A DNA stretch of 64,000 nucleotides from Rotaria macrura (Eukaryota > Rotifera > Eurotatoria > Philodinida > Philodinidae). The stretch covers positions 1-64,000 of the forward strand of contig OENT01000492.1 in the NCBI GenBank assembly GCA_900239685.1, written 5' to 3'. The notes beneath the pieces are model-generated. The model worked only from the letters and a program-made list of their open reading frames with translations, was not told where the DNA came from and did no database searches. The translations under genes were made by a program, and so were the position numbers. Below, one piece after another: positions 1-12,466 of this stretch. Every line of letters starts with the position of its first letter. The stretch's first letter is position 1.

Positions 1-58
1 AAGTATTTACTTTACTTTATTTACCTAACTTAAAAGTAAAGTAAATGTGCCACCCCTA
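1..58 (-). mobile_element. Terminal fragment of a hAT-like foldback (MITE) element
   Basis: The window opens in an A/T-rich stretch made of TTTACTTTAC-type units followed by their inverse (AAAGTAAAGTAAA), and it closes with TGCCACCCCTA at 48-58. The reverse complement, TAGGGGTGGCA, looks like an animal hAT terminal inverted repeat and resembles the end of the complete element at 6141-6784. The expected 8-bp target duplication would be ATGTGAGG (59-66), but the other end lies outside the window, so this cannot be confirmed. No transposase is visible. Confidence 0.4.
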
Positions 59-1559
59 ATGTGAGGCATTCGTTAAATCATTTGAAACATTCAAATAGCT
101 GATAAGAGAAAGTCATCAGATCATCCATCATACATGCGAGGATATATTTACTACAAATTGAAAATCTTATTCTAAAAGTGATCAAAATTGATGAAATTTC
201 TTTTGAATGATCAATTATACTTTTTTTTCAGCTTATGAAAACACAAATATACGGTTTTCTATGAATAAATATCGATTGAAACATGAAGGTCATTTTAACT
301 TCTAGGAAGTTCTTATGGTGATGAGAAATAATTACATATGACTTAGTTTTTAAAAATATATCATCAATCGAATATCGTTGTTGAGGGAGATTTAAAACAG
401 ACAGATAACTGATTCTTATCAAAAGTCACTAATATGTATTCAGCAGTTGTCAATAGCTTTTCAAGACTTATACGTATGTTTCTGTCTTCATTTTAGATAT
501 AACTAGCTATTTGTTACATGTTCGTTTCGTTGCATAGTAGATAAATCATATTAAAACTCGCCTCATTTTTACATACGCAGAGTATCTAGCCTATCTATTA
601 GTACAATTATTCATCTATGCCTAATGCAGAGCCTTATTATCTTTATTATAGGAATAGTATGAAAATTTTAGATATCTAACGAGAGTAAACCGAGTGACAT
701 ATTTAAGTAGAATCGTGTCAAAGACTTTATTCTTGAGATTTCACGTTGTTGAAAATGATATCGCTTGTAACAGTAATAAAGAGAATAAGACATATAGATG
801 AGGAAAATACTGAAGCGATGATTTTACCTTCTGTTTGAACTAATGATAGGCTGATGTAAGATGTTCTTGTTAAATTCGAAAGAGTAGCAAACAAGGAATC
901 ACTTTCATTAGTGCAATGTTGAGATCCGATCGTTAACTCAATGTCGGTCGCTTTTTAAACGGTAAAAACTAGATTTTTAATATTACTAGTTACTATTCTT
1001 AACGAGGCACCGAATTCAGAAAGATGCTACTAACTATCCTTTGAAGCTTTTAAGATCAGCAATGATCATTCCAATGAATTTTCGTCAAAGAAATCTTTCT
1101 TCAAATTTTTAGAACGAAACACTGGTAGTAAACGAATTTTCATTTTCACCGATCGGATAACAAAAAAAAAGAAGTTAGCCTCCTTTTCAGTTGAAATTTT
1201 CGAACAATAATATCGATAACAACCGCAAAAACTTAGTTCAATTAGTCCATACTAACATAGCTTCAGAGGTATATAAGCATAGAGCATTTTACAATTTTCC
1301 ATTCTTATATTTGAGCATACTTATAGATTACATATAAGTTCAAAGAGTATCTCATCATTAAAATAACAGTCAAGTTAGAATTAGCTGAAAGATAAAATCT
1401 ACCGTCGTTTTTAAACGTTGACTTCACCTTAGAATGACATGTTCTATATGGAGATAGTTCTACGCGAGCAACAATGTCTATGAATAGATTAGGATTTGGT
1501 TTATGAATTTTTCCACGAAATGAAGATCGAAGAAAAACAAAAGTCTGTTTCTAACTCAC

Positions 1560-2669
1560 CATTTGAAGACAAATAGATGTATGCTTGTTGATTAACCATA
1601 ACATGTCGATCAATTAAAATCGTTGATATTTTATTGATCGATTCATCTTCTGCAATCAATAATCTATTACATGGTAAACAACGATAAACTTTCAATAGGA
1701 ATTCGAACGTGGATTCATCCAATGCATCGATCACGTTTATGTTGGCTTGATGTAATTCAAAAACGAATGTTTCACTAATACACGACAACGATATAATTAA
1801 ATTAACATTAGTTAAATATTTCTTAATGAATTGACGATAAACAAATGTATCATACGAGACAAAATCTTGATCATGATCAATTATAGTAAACAATGATGAT
1901 TTATCGAATTCATCTGATTGTATATTTAGAAACACAATGGTTAATTGACTATTAGAAGTAAATGATGAAAGTAACTTTTGAGAACTATGAATAGGCAGAA
2001 GTATACCATCAATCAAACAAGATTGTGTTATTGATGAACCAAGAGTCACAAACGATAATTGTTGATTATAAATTATATAGTCATCGATGTGATTAAGATT
2101 GTCTAAATGAGAAAATAAAGTGATATTGTTGTGTCTCAAAAGAAAAAAAACCTAAAAAACATACGTTTCAGTAATTGACAGAGAAGAGGATGATAGAAAT
2201 TATTTCGATCAAAGATTAGTCGTGGTAAGGTATCAAGAACGTGACTAACTATTGATTCAATATTGATATCTTCTTTTTTAACTATATTTTCATTTGTTGA
2301 AATATATTTAATTGACATTAATTTTTCATAGACATTCAATAAGTATAAACGTCGTTCACTCGTATTCATCTCATTGAGTGTACGATCCATAAATAGATTA
2401 TTAATAAAATATCCTAATTTTTTTACATTTGTACCTAAGTGTTCTTCAAACGAAACAAAATGATTGGTAACAAGTTGCATAACACCAGGCGAACATTCAC
2501 TATTTGCAAGAGATCGATGTGCACGAACTAAATCTGCGCCAAAGATCAATTGAGCGAAACGTCCATCTGTACTGCAATGAAGAGCATAACGTTGACGACA
2601 TCTTGTAAATAGATGACATATGTTTATCCAACTTGTTTTGACTTGATCAGGAAATGATGCTGTCGACAT
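1560..2669 (-). CDS. MKKS/BBS-type chaperonin-like protein (partial, 3' end missing)
   Basis: Two exons join in frame: 2669-2165 and 2102-1560, with a 62-nt intron (GTATGT...TTTAG). The second ends at a good GTGAGT donor, so the gene continues beyond a large intron or off the left edge; 349 residues are visible. The first part has helices like the MKKS equatorial domain (VKTSWINICHLF; SPGVMQLVTNHFVSFEEHL). The second resembles a group II chaperonin apical domain: FVTLGSSITQSCLIDGILLP followed by LTIVFLNIQSDE, then a long helix and NLIISLSCISE. MKKS/BBS6, BBS10 and BBS12 are ATPase-degenerate chaperonin relatives that help assemble the BBSome at the ciliary base. I cannot tell MKKS from BBS12 with certainty. 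The start at 2669 (MSTASF) is preferred over the in-frame ATG at 2822, because the extra 51 residues match nothing in the family. Confidence 0.5.
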
Positions 2670-2822
2670 AGTTAATATAAAGAAAGAGTGTAATGCTACA
2701 AACAATAGTTTTTCAGCGTTGTATTGAAATTTCGTATGATACTTTCGAGTTTGATCGCAAGTAGAAAGTTCACTATCGAGTATTAAGATTAATAGGAAAT
2801 GATTAGTAGACGTCTTGAACAC

Positions 2823-4788
2823 ATGGTCACTTTCGACATTTGTAATTTGGAAGATAATCGAGAGAATGAGTTGCTGTATTTAGTAAAATACATGAGTGAA
2901 ATTTTTCTTCATTACAATGTACATTTTGTTTCATTTTACAGTTGCATCTAGAATCATATTAAGTTATGTATCGAAGAGTTGTACATCTTTTTTGTTTGGT
3001 GGCATAAGTATATCAGTAAAAGGAAAAGTGAGATTTCATAATCATTGAAGATTTCTAAATTTTAATTTCTTAGAAACATCTATTTTATAACTAACTATAG
3101 CCAATGGCTTTGTGTGATAGAAAAAATTTACATAGTTATATTTGAAAAATCAAATTCTCATGTCGACATGAAAAAAAATTTTTTTTTTTGTTTTAATACA
3201 CCGAAAAAATTCAGTAGAACAATAATTATGATGGAACTTTTGGAAATATGTAAACAAAACTCATTCAGAATTTCATTCATCTTACCTAAGTAAGCATCTT
3301 AATAGACTCAATACATGTTCAAGTGATTGATATTCATTTGAATATTGCTTTCATTTCAAGGAATAGAAAAAACAAATTAGAGAATATGTTTTCTCTTAGG
3401 CTCAGTCTATTGGGATTTAATGATAATCTCTTCAAGCTTCGTACTATATGTTCGTTGTTTGATCCGAACTATAAATATTCGAATAAATTAATAAGTTCAT
3501 ATTGGCAGACAAAGTTTTCAGTGAACATCTAAGCTGTCCAGTTTCTAATTCTATTTTCATAAATATATTTCAATGAGTTCAACATATAAATTGATTGAAT
3601 ACTACTAAAATTACATACGTACTGTCAGTTGTTCGCGTGTTATTGATCGGTTGATTTGAACAGAAAGTCTTTTTAGTTCTACGAAACATTCTCATAACTT
3701 TATTTACTAATAGTCGATTCAAGTTTAGCTGTAGAATCTTACATAGTGAAAAGTCATTATATATTGCTTGTATTCGAATAAACCTATTTATACTTAAAAA
3801 TTTTTTTCGACAAGTTCTCAGATTAAATTAGGTAAAGTTTGATCATTCATATTAATCTTGAATTTATGTTATTTACTAAATAAAAAGAAAAGAAACAAAA
3901 ACAATCAATCCATTATACATTAGTATCACACGCTTTTACATAAATTCGATACCTGACATTCATAGTTTTGACATTATAACTGTCAATAACTTTTATGTAT
4001 CATAAAATTAATAGAGGTACATAATCTATTAACTTCCAAAAAGATAATATTCAACATATTTTTCAAATAGTAACGATTATAAAACTTGAGAAAACCGATA
4101 TTAACATAATTTACAACTAGCGTCAGCTACTGATAGAGCATGATAGACAATGTAAGAATCATAATCTTGACGAAAAGTGCTTCTGCTGTGTTTTAATCAA
4201 TAGATTTTGAGATCCGTACGATAATATTTTCTTTATCCTGAGAATATTTTTTACTAAGAGTTTACTAGCTTATTTTTTCTCAGAATATATGTGAAACGAA
4301 ATAGAATTAATTTTATGCTGAATAATTATCTATTTGTCTGAAAATGCTCCCAACAGACCAGTGCAATAAATGAACTTACACGTCATTGTTCATAAAAATC
4401 AAATTGCACGTCATTATTCAATCACTTTTCTGAATAACCATCTTATCATGTCTTTCCATTAGTTTCCAAGAGGATAGTACATATTTTTCTATGTAAGATA
4501 GATGTCGTTGATATAGAATAGGAAAATTAGATAAACTTAATAAATTAATTTTTCTAATAATATATTTATTGAATTCTCTTCACAATGAATAATGTTCATA
4601 CATAATATTCTCGATAACAATATTTCAATTATATGATTCACTGAAAATTAACGAATCTGTTAATTTTGACCATTGAAGCGTTTCGTGAGACGTTGAAAAT
4701 AAATTTAGCAAGATTTAAATGCTATTATGAATAGTGTTTATTTTAATTATTAATATTTATTTACATACGAAAACCCTTAATTCAAACG
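2823..4788. other. Intergenic, divergent promoter region
   Basis: About 2 kb lies between the chaperonin-like gene on the minus strand and the first PIAS gene on the plus strand. It is very AT-rich, and the only open frame of note (3323-3532, +) has no recognisable features. Nothing else is supported; it should contain both promoters. Confidence 0.5.
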
Positions 4789-7700
4789 ATGAACTCATCT
4801 TCTATAATCAATTCATCAAATAATCAAAGCAATAATCTCTCGCAAGAAGATCGTTCATTTGTTTATCAATTATTAAATGATTTAGACAACGATCAATTAC
4901 GGATTTTTCTCAAAAAACATTCTCGCAATAGTTCACTGTTAAATGATATATCACGTTATTCACGTCCACAACTTTTTCACGAATGTTTCACACTCTTCGA
5001 TCTTTACTATACAAATGAATTAAAGCGAAGTTTGTATACGTTGAAAACAAAAGGTTATTCGACCGATTATCATCAACAGCAAGCACAAAGCAGTAATCGA
5101 CCATCATTCAATCAGGAATCAACGTCTTATTACCCACAATCATCAATGCAATATAGTGCCCAATCAAACTATCGTGCATCGCCAACGCCACAACAATTGC
5201 GACAAAGTAAATACGTACTAAAGAACTGAAGTACTTAGCGTAATAAAGGTACTGCTGAATGATTATTGATTCATTGACAAAGACATTTTACGATTTATTT
5301 AAATACTATTGAAAGTACAAGTTTGAATAGAAAACCTTGAAATTGACCCTGATCTTCACTTCAACATATTTTCATATCATATGTTGATAACACAACATGT
5401 ATTTGTATTGGCGAAATTTTTCAGTCGAGCCCCGCCGGAGTACTTTTCTTTCGTATAGCGCTCATCAAAGAATAACTTCTATCATTCATTGATGAATGGT
5501 CGTCGAAGTCAAGAAACACAGGCATGTATAAGATAGCTGCATATGAATAAAAGTATCTTTACAATTAGTATTCGATATAAATTACTCTTTTTCTTTATTG
5601 ATGAGATAGTTTTATGGTGCCCGTTGACTAGAGTTCTGTTAAGTTTCTTGATTGAAAAAGGTTTAACAGTCGAATTCTACACAATACAGATCGCTTCACT
5701 TGTATTTATATTCTAAACTTCGAAAGAAGAATCTAACCGTAGGATATTTATTCAAATTTTCTTTCACTCCACAACAGACGATCATAAAGAAAAAGAAACA
5801 TTTTATATGAATCAAAACGCCTGTTGAGCTTTCCGAAAGTTTATACAAAATATCGATATGGAATATGATGGAGGAAGTAAATTGAGACTATCTCAAACTT
5901 ATTCATAATTGTTTGATCTGTTCACACAAGATGAAAGTGAACGAATAGTTTTGCTCGATATTGTTTGTTGCACTGAGTTTTCAGCTGTAGAATGAGTGCC
6001 ATAGCCAAAGATATCATTGGAAGAATATAGTACAATACATTTTTTCAATAGAATTAATTCATCATCGTTGTGACTGAGTAGTTTGAATTCAATCTAAATC
6101 TTGATTGATTACTAGTAATCAGATTTTTAAGAATTCCATCTAGGGGTGCAACAAATCTTTAATGGATTTGGGATTTGTCACCAAATCTCTGAGATTTGGA
6201 CTTGGATTTGGTTTTGGTTTCTGGATTTGGGGTATGGTTAGAAATGAGTTCCTAGCTGTGGATTTTGTCTATATTTGGGTCACAGGATTGTTTATATTAC
6301 TTTTTTCAGCTTAGATTTGGGATTCGGGATTGGTGATAAGTTTGGAATTTGGGGTTTGGACTTGGACTTGGATTTGGGTTTGGGTCTTAGATTTGGATTT
6401 GGACTTGGGATTTGTTTTCGATCTGACATCAGTCAAGTTTTGTAGTCGTGCTACATTGAAACCAAATCTCAATCCCAAATCCAAATCCCAAAAACAAATC
6501 CTACCCAAATCCTAACCATAATGATACAGACCAAATCCCAAATCCAAATCTAAAACACAAATCCAAATCCAAACCCAAATCTATACCAAATCTAAAATAT
6601 TTTATATCAGCCTCTAAGAATTAATACTCTTCTCTCCCTTCTAAGACTTTATATTAAAAATTCTCATCAGATTTGGATAATTTAAGACCAAGCCCAAACC
6701 CAAATTCAAATCCAAATCTCAGTCAAGAACAAATCCAAATCTATTTGCACCAAATCCCAAGGCTTTGGATTTGGTGCACCCCAAATTCCATCTAAATTAC
6801 TTACTCAATGGATTAAATTAAATCCTCTTCCTTTAATAGATACTATCAACATATGTTGTTAACAATGATGATAGCAAGTATTGATTTTTTTGTTCCTTAT
6901 AGTTATAAAAAAGAATCAAATGGAATTACTATTAGTTGTTTTCTTATTCTTTACAAGTTTCACTCTGATCGTTTAAGTTACCTATCTATAAATCATTGAC
7001 GACGTTTGTTAATTTTGCTATCCAAACTTCTATTTTTTGGTTCAGATAGACCAAATCTAGATTCTCCTCAATCAACCAATGCTCATGATTCTCATCCATC
7101 TCAACAACAATCACAAATGTCTCCATATATGACTTCGATTTTGACTCGTTCACAACATATGTCGACTTCAGCTCCTTCAATACTATCAATAATAAATAAT
7201 TCATCTACATCTAATATTCAATCGCATCAAATGTCAATATTACCTTCAATGTCAAGTACTCCACAAGTAACTTCCTCGTCCTCATCTCATCCAATACCTA
7301 TTCTACCTGCACCACACAATTCACGATCATCAACAATAAACACAGTATCACATAGGGATTTACCATTTTATCGGATGATAACATGTGTTTATAAACGTTA
7401 TCATATATTTCATTATGATGCATATCGAAAACAGTATGGATCATCTGATGAATTTGTCTTACCACTAGACGTTTGCAATCAATTAAGTTTATCATATGAT
7501 TATGATCCTAAATTACATATATATAAAACAAGGAACTGCATTTTATTACGTCTTGTACGTATTGATCAACCAGGAACATTCCATGGACAATACGAAGATA
7601 ATCTTCCACCAAATATAATAATTGTTGTGAATGGTCATAATTTAAACAATTTGCCCGCACCAAAAGCGTGCACTCGACAACACACTGATTTACTACGTTC

Positions 7701-10700
7701 GGGCAGGGCAGTTGATTTAACACCATATATTATGTTTAATCCAATATTGAAAAATGAAATTAAGATAACATGGTCGTATCGACAAGATAATGCAAGTCTA
7801 CAGTTGGCATATGGGAATGCCAAATATGCCTTACACATATTTCTTGCTGAACGATTAACAGTTGATCAATTATGTGAAAAAGTGATTCGAAAGCTCGGAA
7901 AATTTTATCCTCAAGATTCAATTAAGTTATTAGCTAAAGCACGTGACAAAGATCGTGATCTTGGTTTAGAAGTTAGTGATCAAAAATTAAAATTGATATG
8001 TCCTATTGATCAGAGACGTTTGCGAAAACCTACGCGTGCAACAACATGTCAACATTTGCAATGTTTTGATTTGACGAACTATATAGGTAAGAAGAAATTC
8101 ATGTATGTATTTCTTTGTATTGAACATGTTTACATACTCATAGTAGTTTTGTTTTCTTTGCCTGTAAAGCTATCGAACATGCTTCAGCAAAAAACTAATG
8201 CATCTCATTCTATTGCATTGAATCACTCGGAATATTTTGAATAATCAATACATTCTCTTGTTTATATTATTCTATCGAGTTCGATGGTATCAAATGATGT
8301 GGATTTTATTATCATAACAGATGTTTTTCTTCGTAGTGAATGTATATAAAAATCGATTGTCAACCACTGATTAAATGAATTTTTATGACTAAGTTTCATT
8401 TCAATAGAAAACAATGTGCAGACCTCACGATCATACCGATATCCTGACTTCTTTTATTTTAAGGTGTTCTGATTTTTCAAGATGTATCTCCATAGGACTG
8501 CATATAAATTTTTACTTAAAAAGAAATATAGTGCCCACATTTCATTTTAGTCTACTTTTGTTTTGTAATCAACTTAAGAATCAATTAATTCGAATAGATT
8601 GATTTTTGAAAGCCGCTATTTTATCATTATTATTTGTCATCAGTAGTACTTCGGTGATATCTAAATCATAAAATTTACGACCACTCGTTGTTGTATCAAA
8701 TCTGAAATTTCCTCATTTTTAAATTTTTAGTTGATTTACTGAATTTTTCTTGTAGATACTTTTGTTCATCTGTCTATTGCATGTTTTTTTTTACATGGAC
8801 GAAGAACATGGAAATGAAGAAGAGAAAAAGTAAGAATGTGTGGACATAGATTTTCATAACTACAGAGAACGAAAGAAAATGATATTGAGTAGAACTCGAA
8901 GTTTATATTCGAAGAAAGACAATCTAGTAATTTCAATGAACTATCATTGATTGTCATAATTTTGTACCGGTTTTATCATGACGAATAAGCACGATAATAA
9001 GACTGAAAATGTCCTGATTTGTTTTTCCAAAATCTGTTCTGCCTATTTTCAGACATAGGTCGCGCTGTGACCTCTGACAGTGAAATTTGAGCATTTCAGT
9101 TTTTTTCTTCTCACTAGGTGGGAATTCAACCATCATTTTTTATTCAATTAATAGTTGCCTTCGCATCACAAACAAATCAGTTCCTACCGTACAAAACATC
9201 TTACTCATAGAAAATTTATATTAAATCATAGTATAGAATTTTTGAAGAATCTTATCCATTCATCATACTTCCATTTGTTTGCGAATAAAACAAGATTTTA
9301 ATATTGAATCCTATAGAAGTTATGTTTGATTATCATTGGTCTTATTGAAAGTTACAGATCAATTGATGTTCTTCTATTTGCGTTTTTTTGCTATCATCGT
9401 GACAAAATCAAAATGCATTCCTTAAAACAGTCTAGAAATCGATCGTTTTTAGGAATTTTAATGTTACACATCAAGGTTCTAAATTTCTACGTACTCAATT
9501 TTTATATTGTTTATTTCTGTGCAGAAAACTGTACGATTATGAACATTAATCATATTAGTCAAATATACATTTATAATATTGAAAATATTCGATCATGAGA
9601 TTAAGTGAGAATATTAGAGTAAGATGAATGGTTATGCACCTATCGATATTTTATTGTTAGTAAACTTTGAAATAAATTTCTTTTTCCATTGATTGCACAG
9701 CTTGCAATGGAATTAACTAAATTGTAATGCTTTTAATTTAGAAAACTAGTTTTCTGAGTTATCTATCTAACTCTTCTTGTTTTTCACTATAATTAATTTC
9801 AATTGATACAGTTCACTAGGCATGATTTTTAATACATATGTTATGCATCTTTTTTTTCTTGAGAACTGAAACACATTGTTTAGCTTCTATTGTAAAGCTA
9901 AGTGAAACTTGAAATGAATTTTGATTCACCAGAAATGTAAGAATGTAAATAGACAATCGTATAGCTTCCGAAACTAATGTTTTCATACAGATAAAATTCA
10001 ACTTCGAGTACAAATAAGCAAATTTCTATCATTCATTCGCGTAAAATTGTAGGATATTTTTTTACATTAAAGAAGTCTTAGATTATAGAATTACTAGATA
10101 GAGACACAAGATCCGTTTCGATTTGCTTTGAAATGAACTACTGACTATACCTACGATGATTGATTCAATCAAAAAACTGGAATCCGAATTCACCATGAAT
10201 TTTGAATAAATACCATAAACTAATCTGTGTACAAAATATATATATATTATAAGTTTTTTTTTCAGATGTGAAGTTCGTTCAGTAAGAGAAAATCTTTGAT
10301 GGAAGCCAAGAATGAATTTTGCCTGAAGACTATTTTTCTATATGGATGAAATGTACTTCTATTGCTTGATCATAAGCATGTATTCTTATACAGTAGCTCA
10401 TAGAACAAAGCTTGCTTTAGAAATTTTTATATTTTGCTTCGATTTTCATATATTACAGACAAGCATGCAAATTCGGAAAAACCGATTACTTTAAAAAATA
10501 TTGTATCATCTAAATCGTAGCATTACGAAAACTGTTTTTAGATAGTGAAATTCAAATATTCAAAATTTGAGTAAACATAGTTACTAAGACATTTTAAATG
10601 AGTGTTGTGTACAAAAGTCGTTTTTAGTCCCCATCATAGGGTGTACTCTTTCTGAGTACATATATATATTTAGAAAGAATATCAAATTCTTAATTTATTC

Positions 10701-12345
10701 GACTACTTTGGATTGTCGTCTACAACGTTGTAGATGTAAAGGAATATTGATCATATATTTTGACCAAAGACGTTTTACATGCTGGTTACTTCGAATACAA
10801 CCTTCTTAGTTGAATGAAAATGTAATGTGAGAAATAGACTAGCAATGAAACAGAAACAAAAACAAACCACTTCGATTGTAACGACTTTAACGTCTGGGAA
10901 GTTCTAGTTTTGTAGTACAAAATTCATTTTTGCTTCCATCCTATTAATTCTCAGTGCTTAAGATATCTTTATCAAATTTTGAAGACTTACATTTCACAGA
11001 TTCCTACAGTTGGCTTTGCTTTTGACTAGACAAAACTATTTTACACATCGGAATATTAAGTTCTCTACAACATTCAGTTCAAGAATAACTTACACACATT
11101 AACTTAAAAACAAACTACATGAGTATCAACGTTCGGCACAGGAAACAATTAGTATAATATAGATAATTGATACTTAACAGATTTACTTCACATCGCCAGA
11201 TGAAAGAAGAAAGATGATGTATATCATCATGGGAGAAAAGGGCATAGACTTATTTTTTTTTATATTTCTCTTTCATTTGAGATAAAACCAACGTTAGAAG
11301 CAATATTGTAAGAACGGATAAACGCGTTGACTTCTACTTGCAAAGACATGTTCATTTATTTTAGTGATCTTTTCGAATAATTCAAATAATATATATATCT
11401 TTTTTATTTAAATTTCTGAAGTAAAATGGTTTACATACAATTCATATCGTGCTCATGTGTCTTGTCCGCGTCTTGAATGATTTATCTTTTGATTGATTGT
11501 TTATCACGTGCAAACGATTCACAGGTTGATACTTCTATGACTTGGCGTGTTTTCAAAGCACGATTAACTGAATGAAGATCAAATGTTTTTTCTTGTCAAG
11601 TTGGGTATGAATAGCATAATCCTTGAAAATCACAATAATATTTTGTAGAAATTGATAGACCTAAAACATTTCGATCTTGTTTTAATCATACTTAGAACAA
11701 TAACTGGGTTCGAATATTTTCTTTAGCAATTAATTTACAAGTAGATCTAAACGGTATTTAATTAGTAGCAACAATATCGATAGTAAAGAATACTTCTAAG
11801 ATCTCTCGGTCAACTATTGGACATTGATCATGTTCATTATGATAATGTGTTTCCATATGAATTTCTTTCAATACACTAGTTGAACTGAGTTTATGTAGTG
11901 ATAAGAAAGTTTAAAAGAATGCGTACCCTAGTCAATTATTGAACATAGCGTGCATGATAAAACTCAGATGACATCCGATAGAGTGCATGTTGCCTAAAAG
12001 TTTTTTTTCTTTTTTATTGAAGATAATCGATTTCTGATAGTATAATAATTTAAATTTGATAAATACTTGTCATATTCTAATTTAGCTTTAAATGAAAATT
12101 CAAATAAATGGACGTGTCCTGTTTGCAATAAGCCAGCTTTATATGATGATTTACAAATTGATTTCTATACAGAAACAATATTAAAATCAATAAAACATGA
12201 AAATATAACCGAAATAACCATTGATGCTGAACTTAATTGGACACCTGTTATGCCACAGACCAATGAGACAGAAACAAATAGTTCTCGACCAACTCAATGT
12301 TCAGTATCATCATGTGCTGATCTTATTTTAATCGATGATGATTAA
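4789..12345 (+). CDS. PIAS: PIAS-type E3 SUMO-protein ligase, paralogue 1
   Basis: Three exons: 4789-5206, 7046-8086 and 12086-12345, both introns phase 1, encoding 572 residues. Residues about 20-75 form a diverged SAP-like region. A Ser/Gln-rich linker follows, then a PINIT domain starting at LPFY and the SP-RING. The zinc site reads CPIDQRRL, TTCQHLQCFD, then WTCPVCNKPALY, so the Cys-His...Cys-x-x-Cys ligands are kept. The protein ends in an acid-flanked SUMO-interacting motif, LILIDDD. PIAS proteins recruit SUMO-charged UBC9 through the SP-RING and act on nuclear, chromatin-bound substrates. Intron 2 (8087-12085, 4 kb) splits the SP-RING after NYI and holds no other gene that I can see. 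Intron 1 contains the foldback element at 6141-6784. The next PIAS gene starts 121 nt downstream. Assignment to PIAS is secure; SAP function is less certain. Confidence 0.9.
6133..6792. mobile_element. Non-autonomous hAT-like foldback element with 8-bp target duplication
   Basis: The element spans 6141-6784. The left end begins TAGGGGTGCAACAAATC, and the inverse of the right end reads TTGGGGTGCACCAAATC, 15 of 17 matching. It is flanked by the direct repeat ATTCCATC at 6133-6140 and 6785-6792, the 8-bp target duplication typical of hAT transposons. The left half consists of GGATTTGG-type units and the right half of their inverse (CCAAATCC), so the whole element can fold into a long imperfect hairpin, with a non-repetitive centre near 6415-6465. 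No transposase is present. Long open frames on both strands here are by-products of the six-base periodicity. It sits in intron 1 of the PIAS gene. Confidence 0.8.
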
Positions 12346-12436
12346 TAGTAGATAATAATTGCTTTTCTTTTCTGTGATAATTTTTTTTTAGCTAAAAACA
12401 AAATAATATGAATAACACGAATAGTTTTTTCAGAGT

Positions 12437-12466
12437 TTCGTTTTTTTTTCTTTCTTTCTTCAGATA
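12437..12466 (+). promoter_or_regulatory. Candidate trans-splice acceptor before PIAS paralogue 2
   Basis: A nearly uninterrupted pyrimidine tract (12441-12460) ends in CAG at 12461-12463, three bases before the ATG at 12467. No AATAAA lies between the upstream stop codon (12345) and this site. This fits a spliced-leader acceptor within a dicistronic unit, or the end of a 5'-UTR intron. Confidence 0.45.

Noticed and set aside
1-1559. Remaining exons of the chaperonin-like gene
   Set aside because: No minus-strand frame with an acceptor and family motifs was found; the rest probably lies beyond the left edge.
6311-6515. Opposed open frames rich in Trp/Leu/Asp and in Lys/Pro/Asn
   Set aside because: They read through the six-base repeat of the foldback element; periodicity, not coding, keeps them open.
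11690-11720. GGGTTCGAAT resembling a tRNA B box
   Set aside because: It lacks the closing CC, an A box and any foldable cloverleaf around it.
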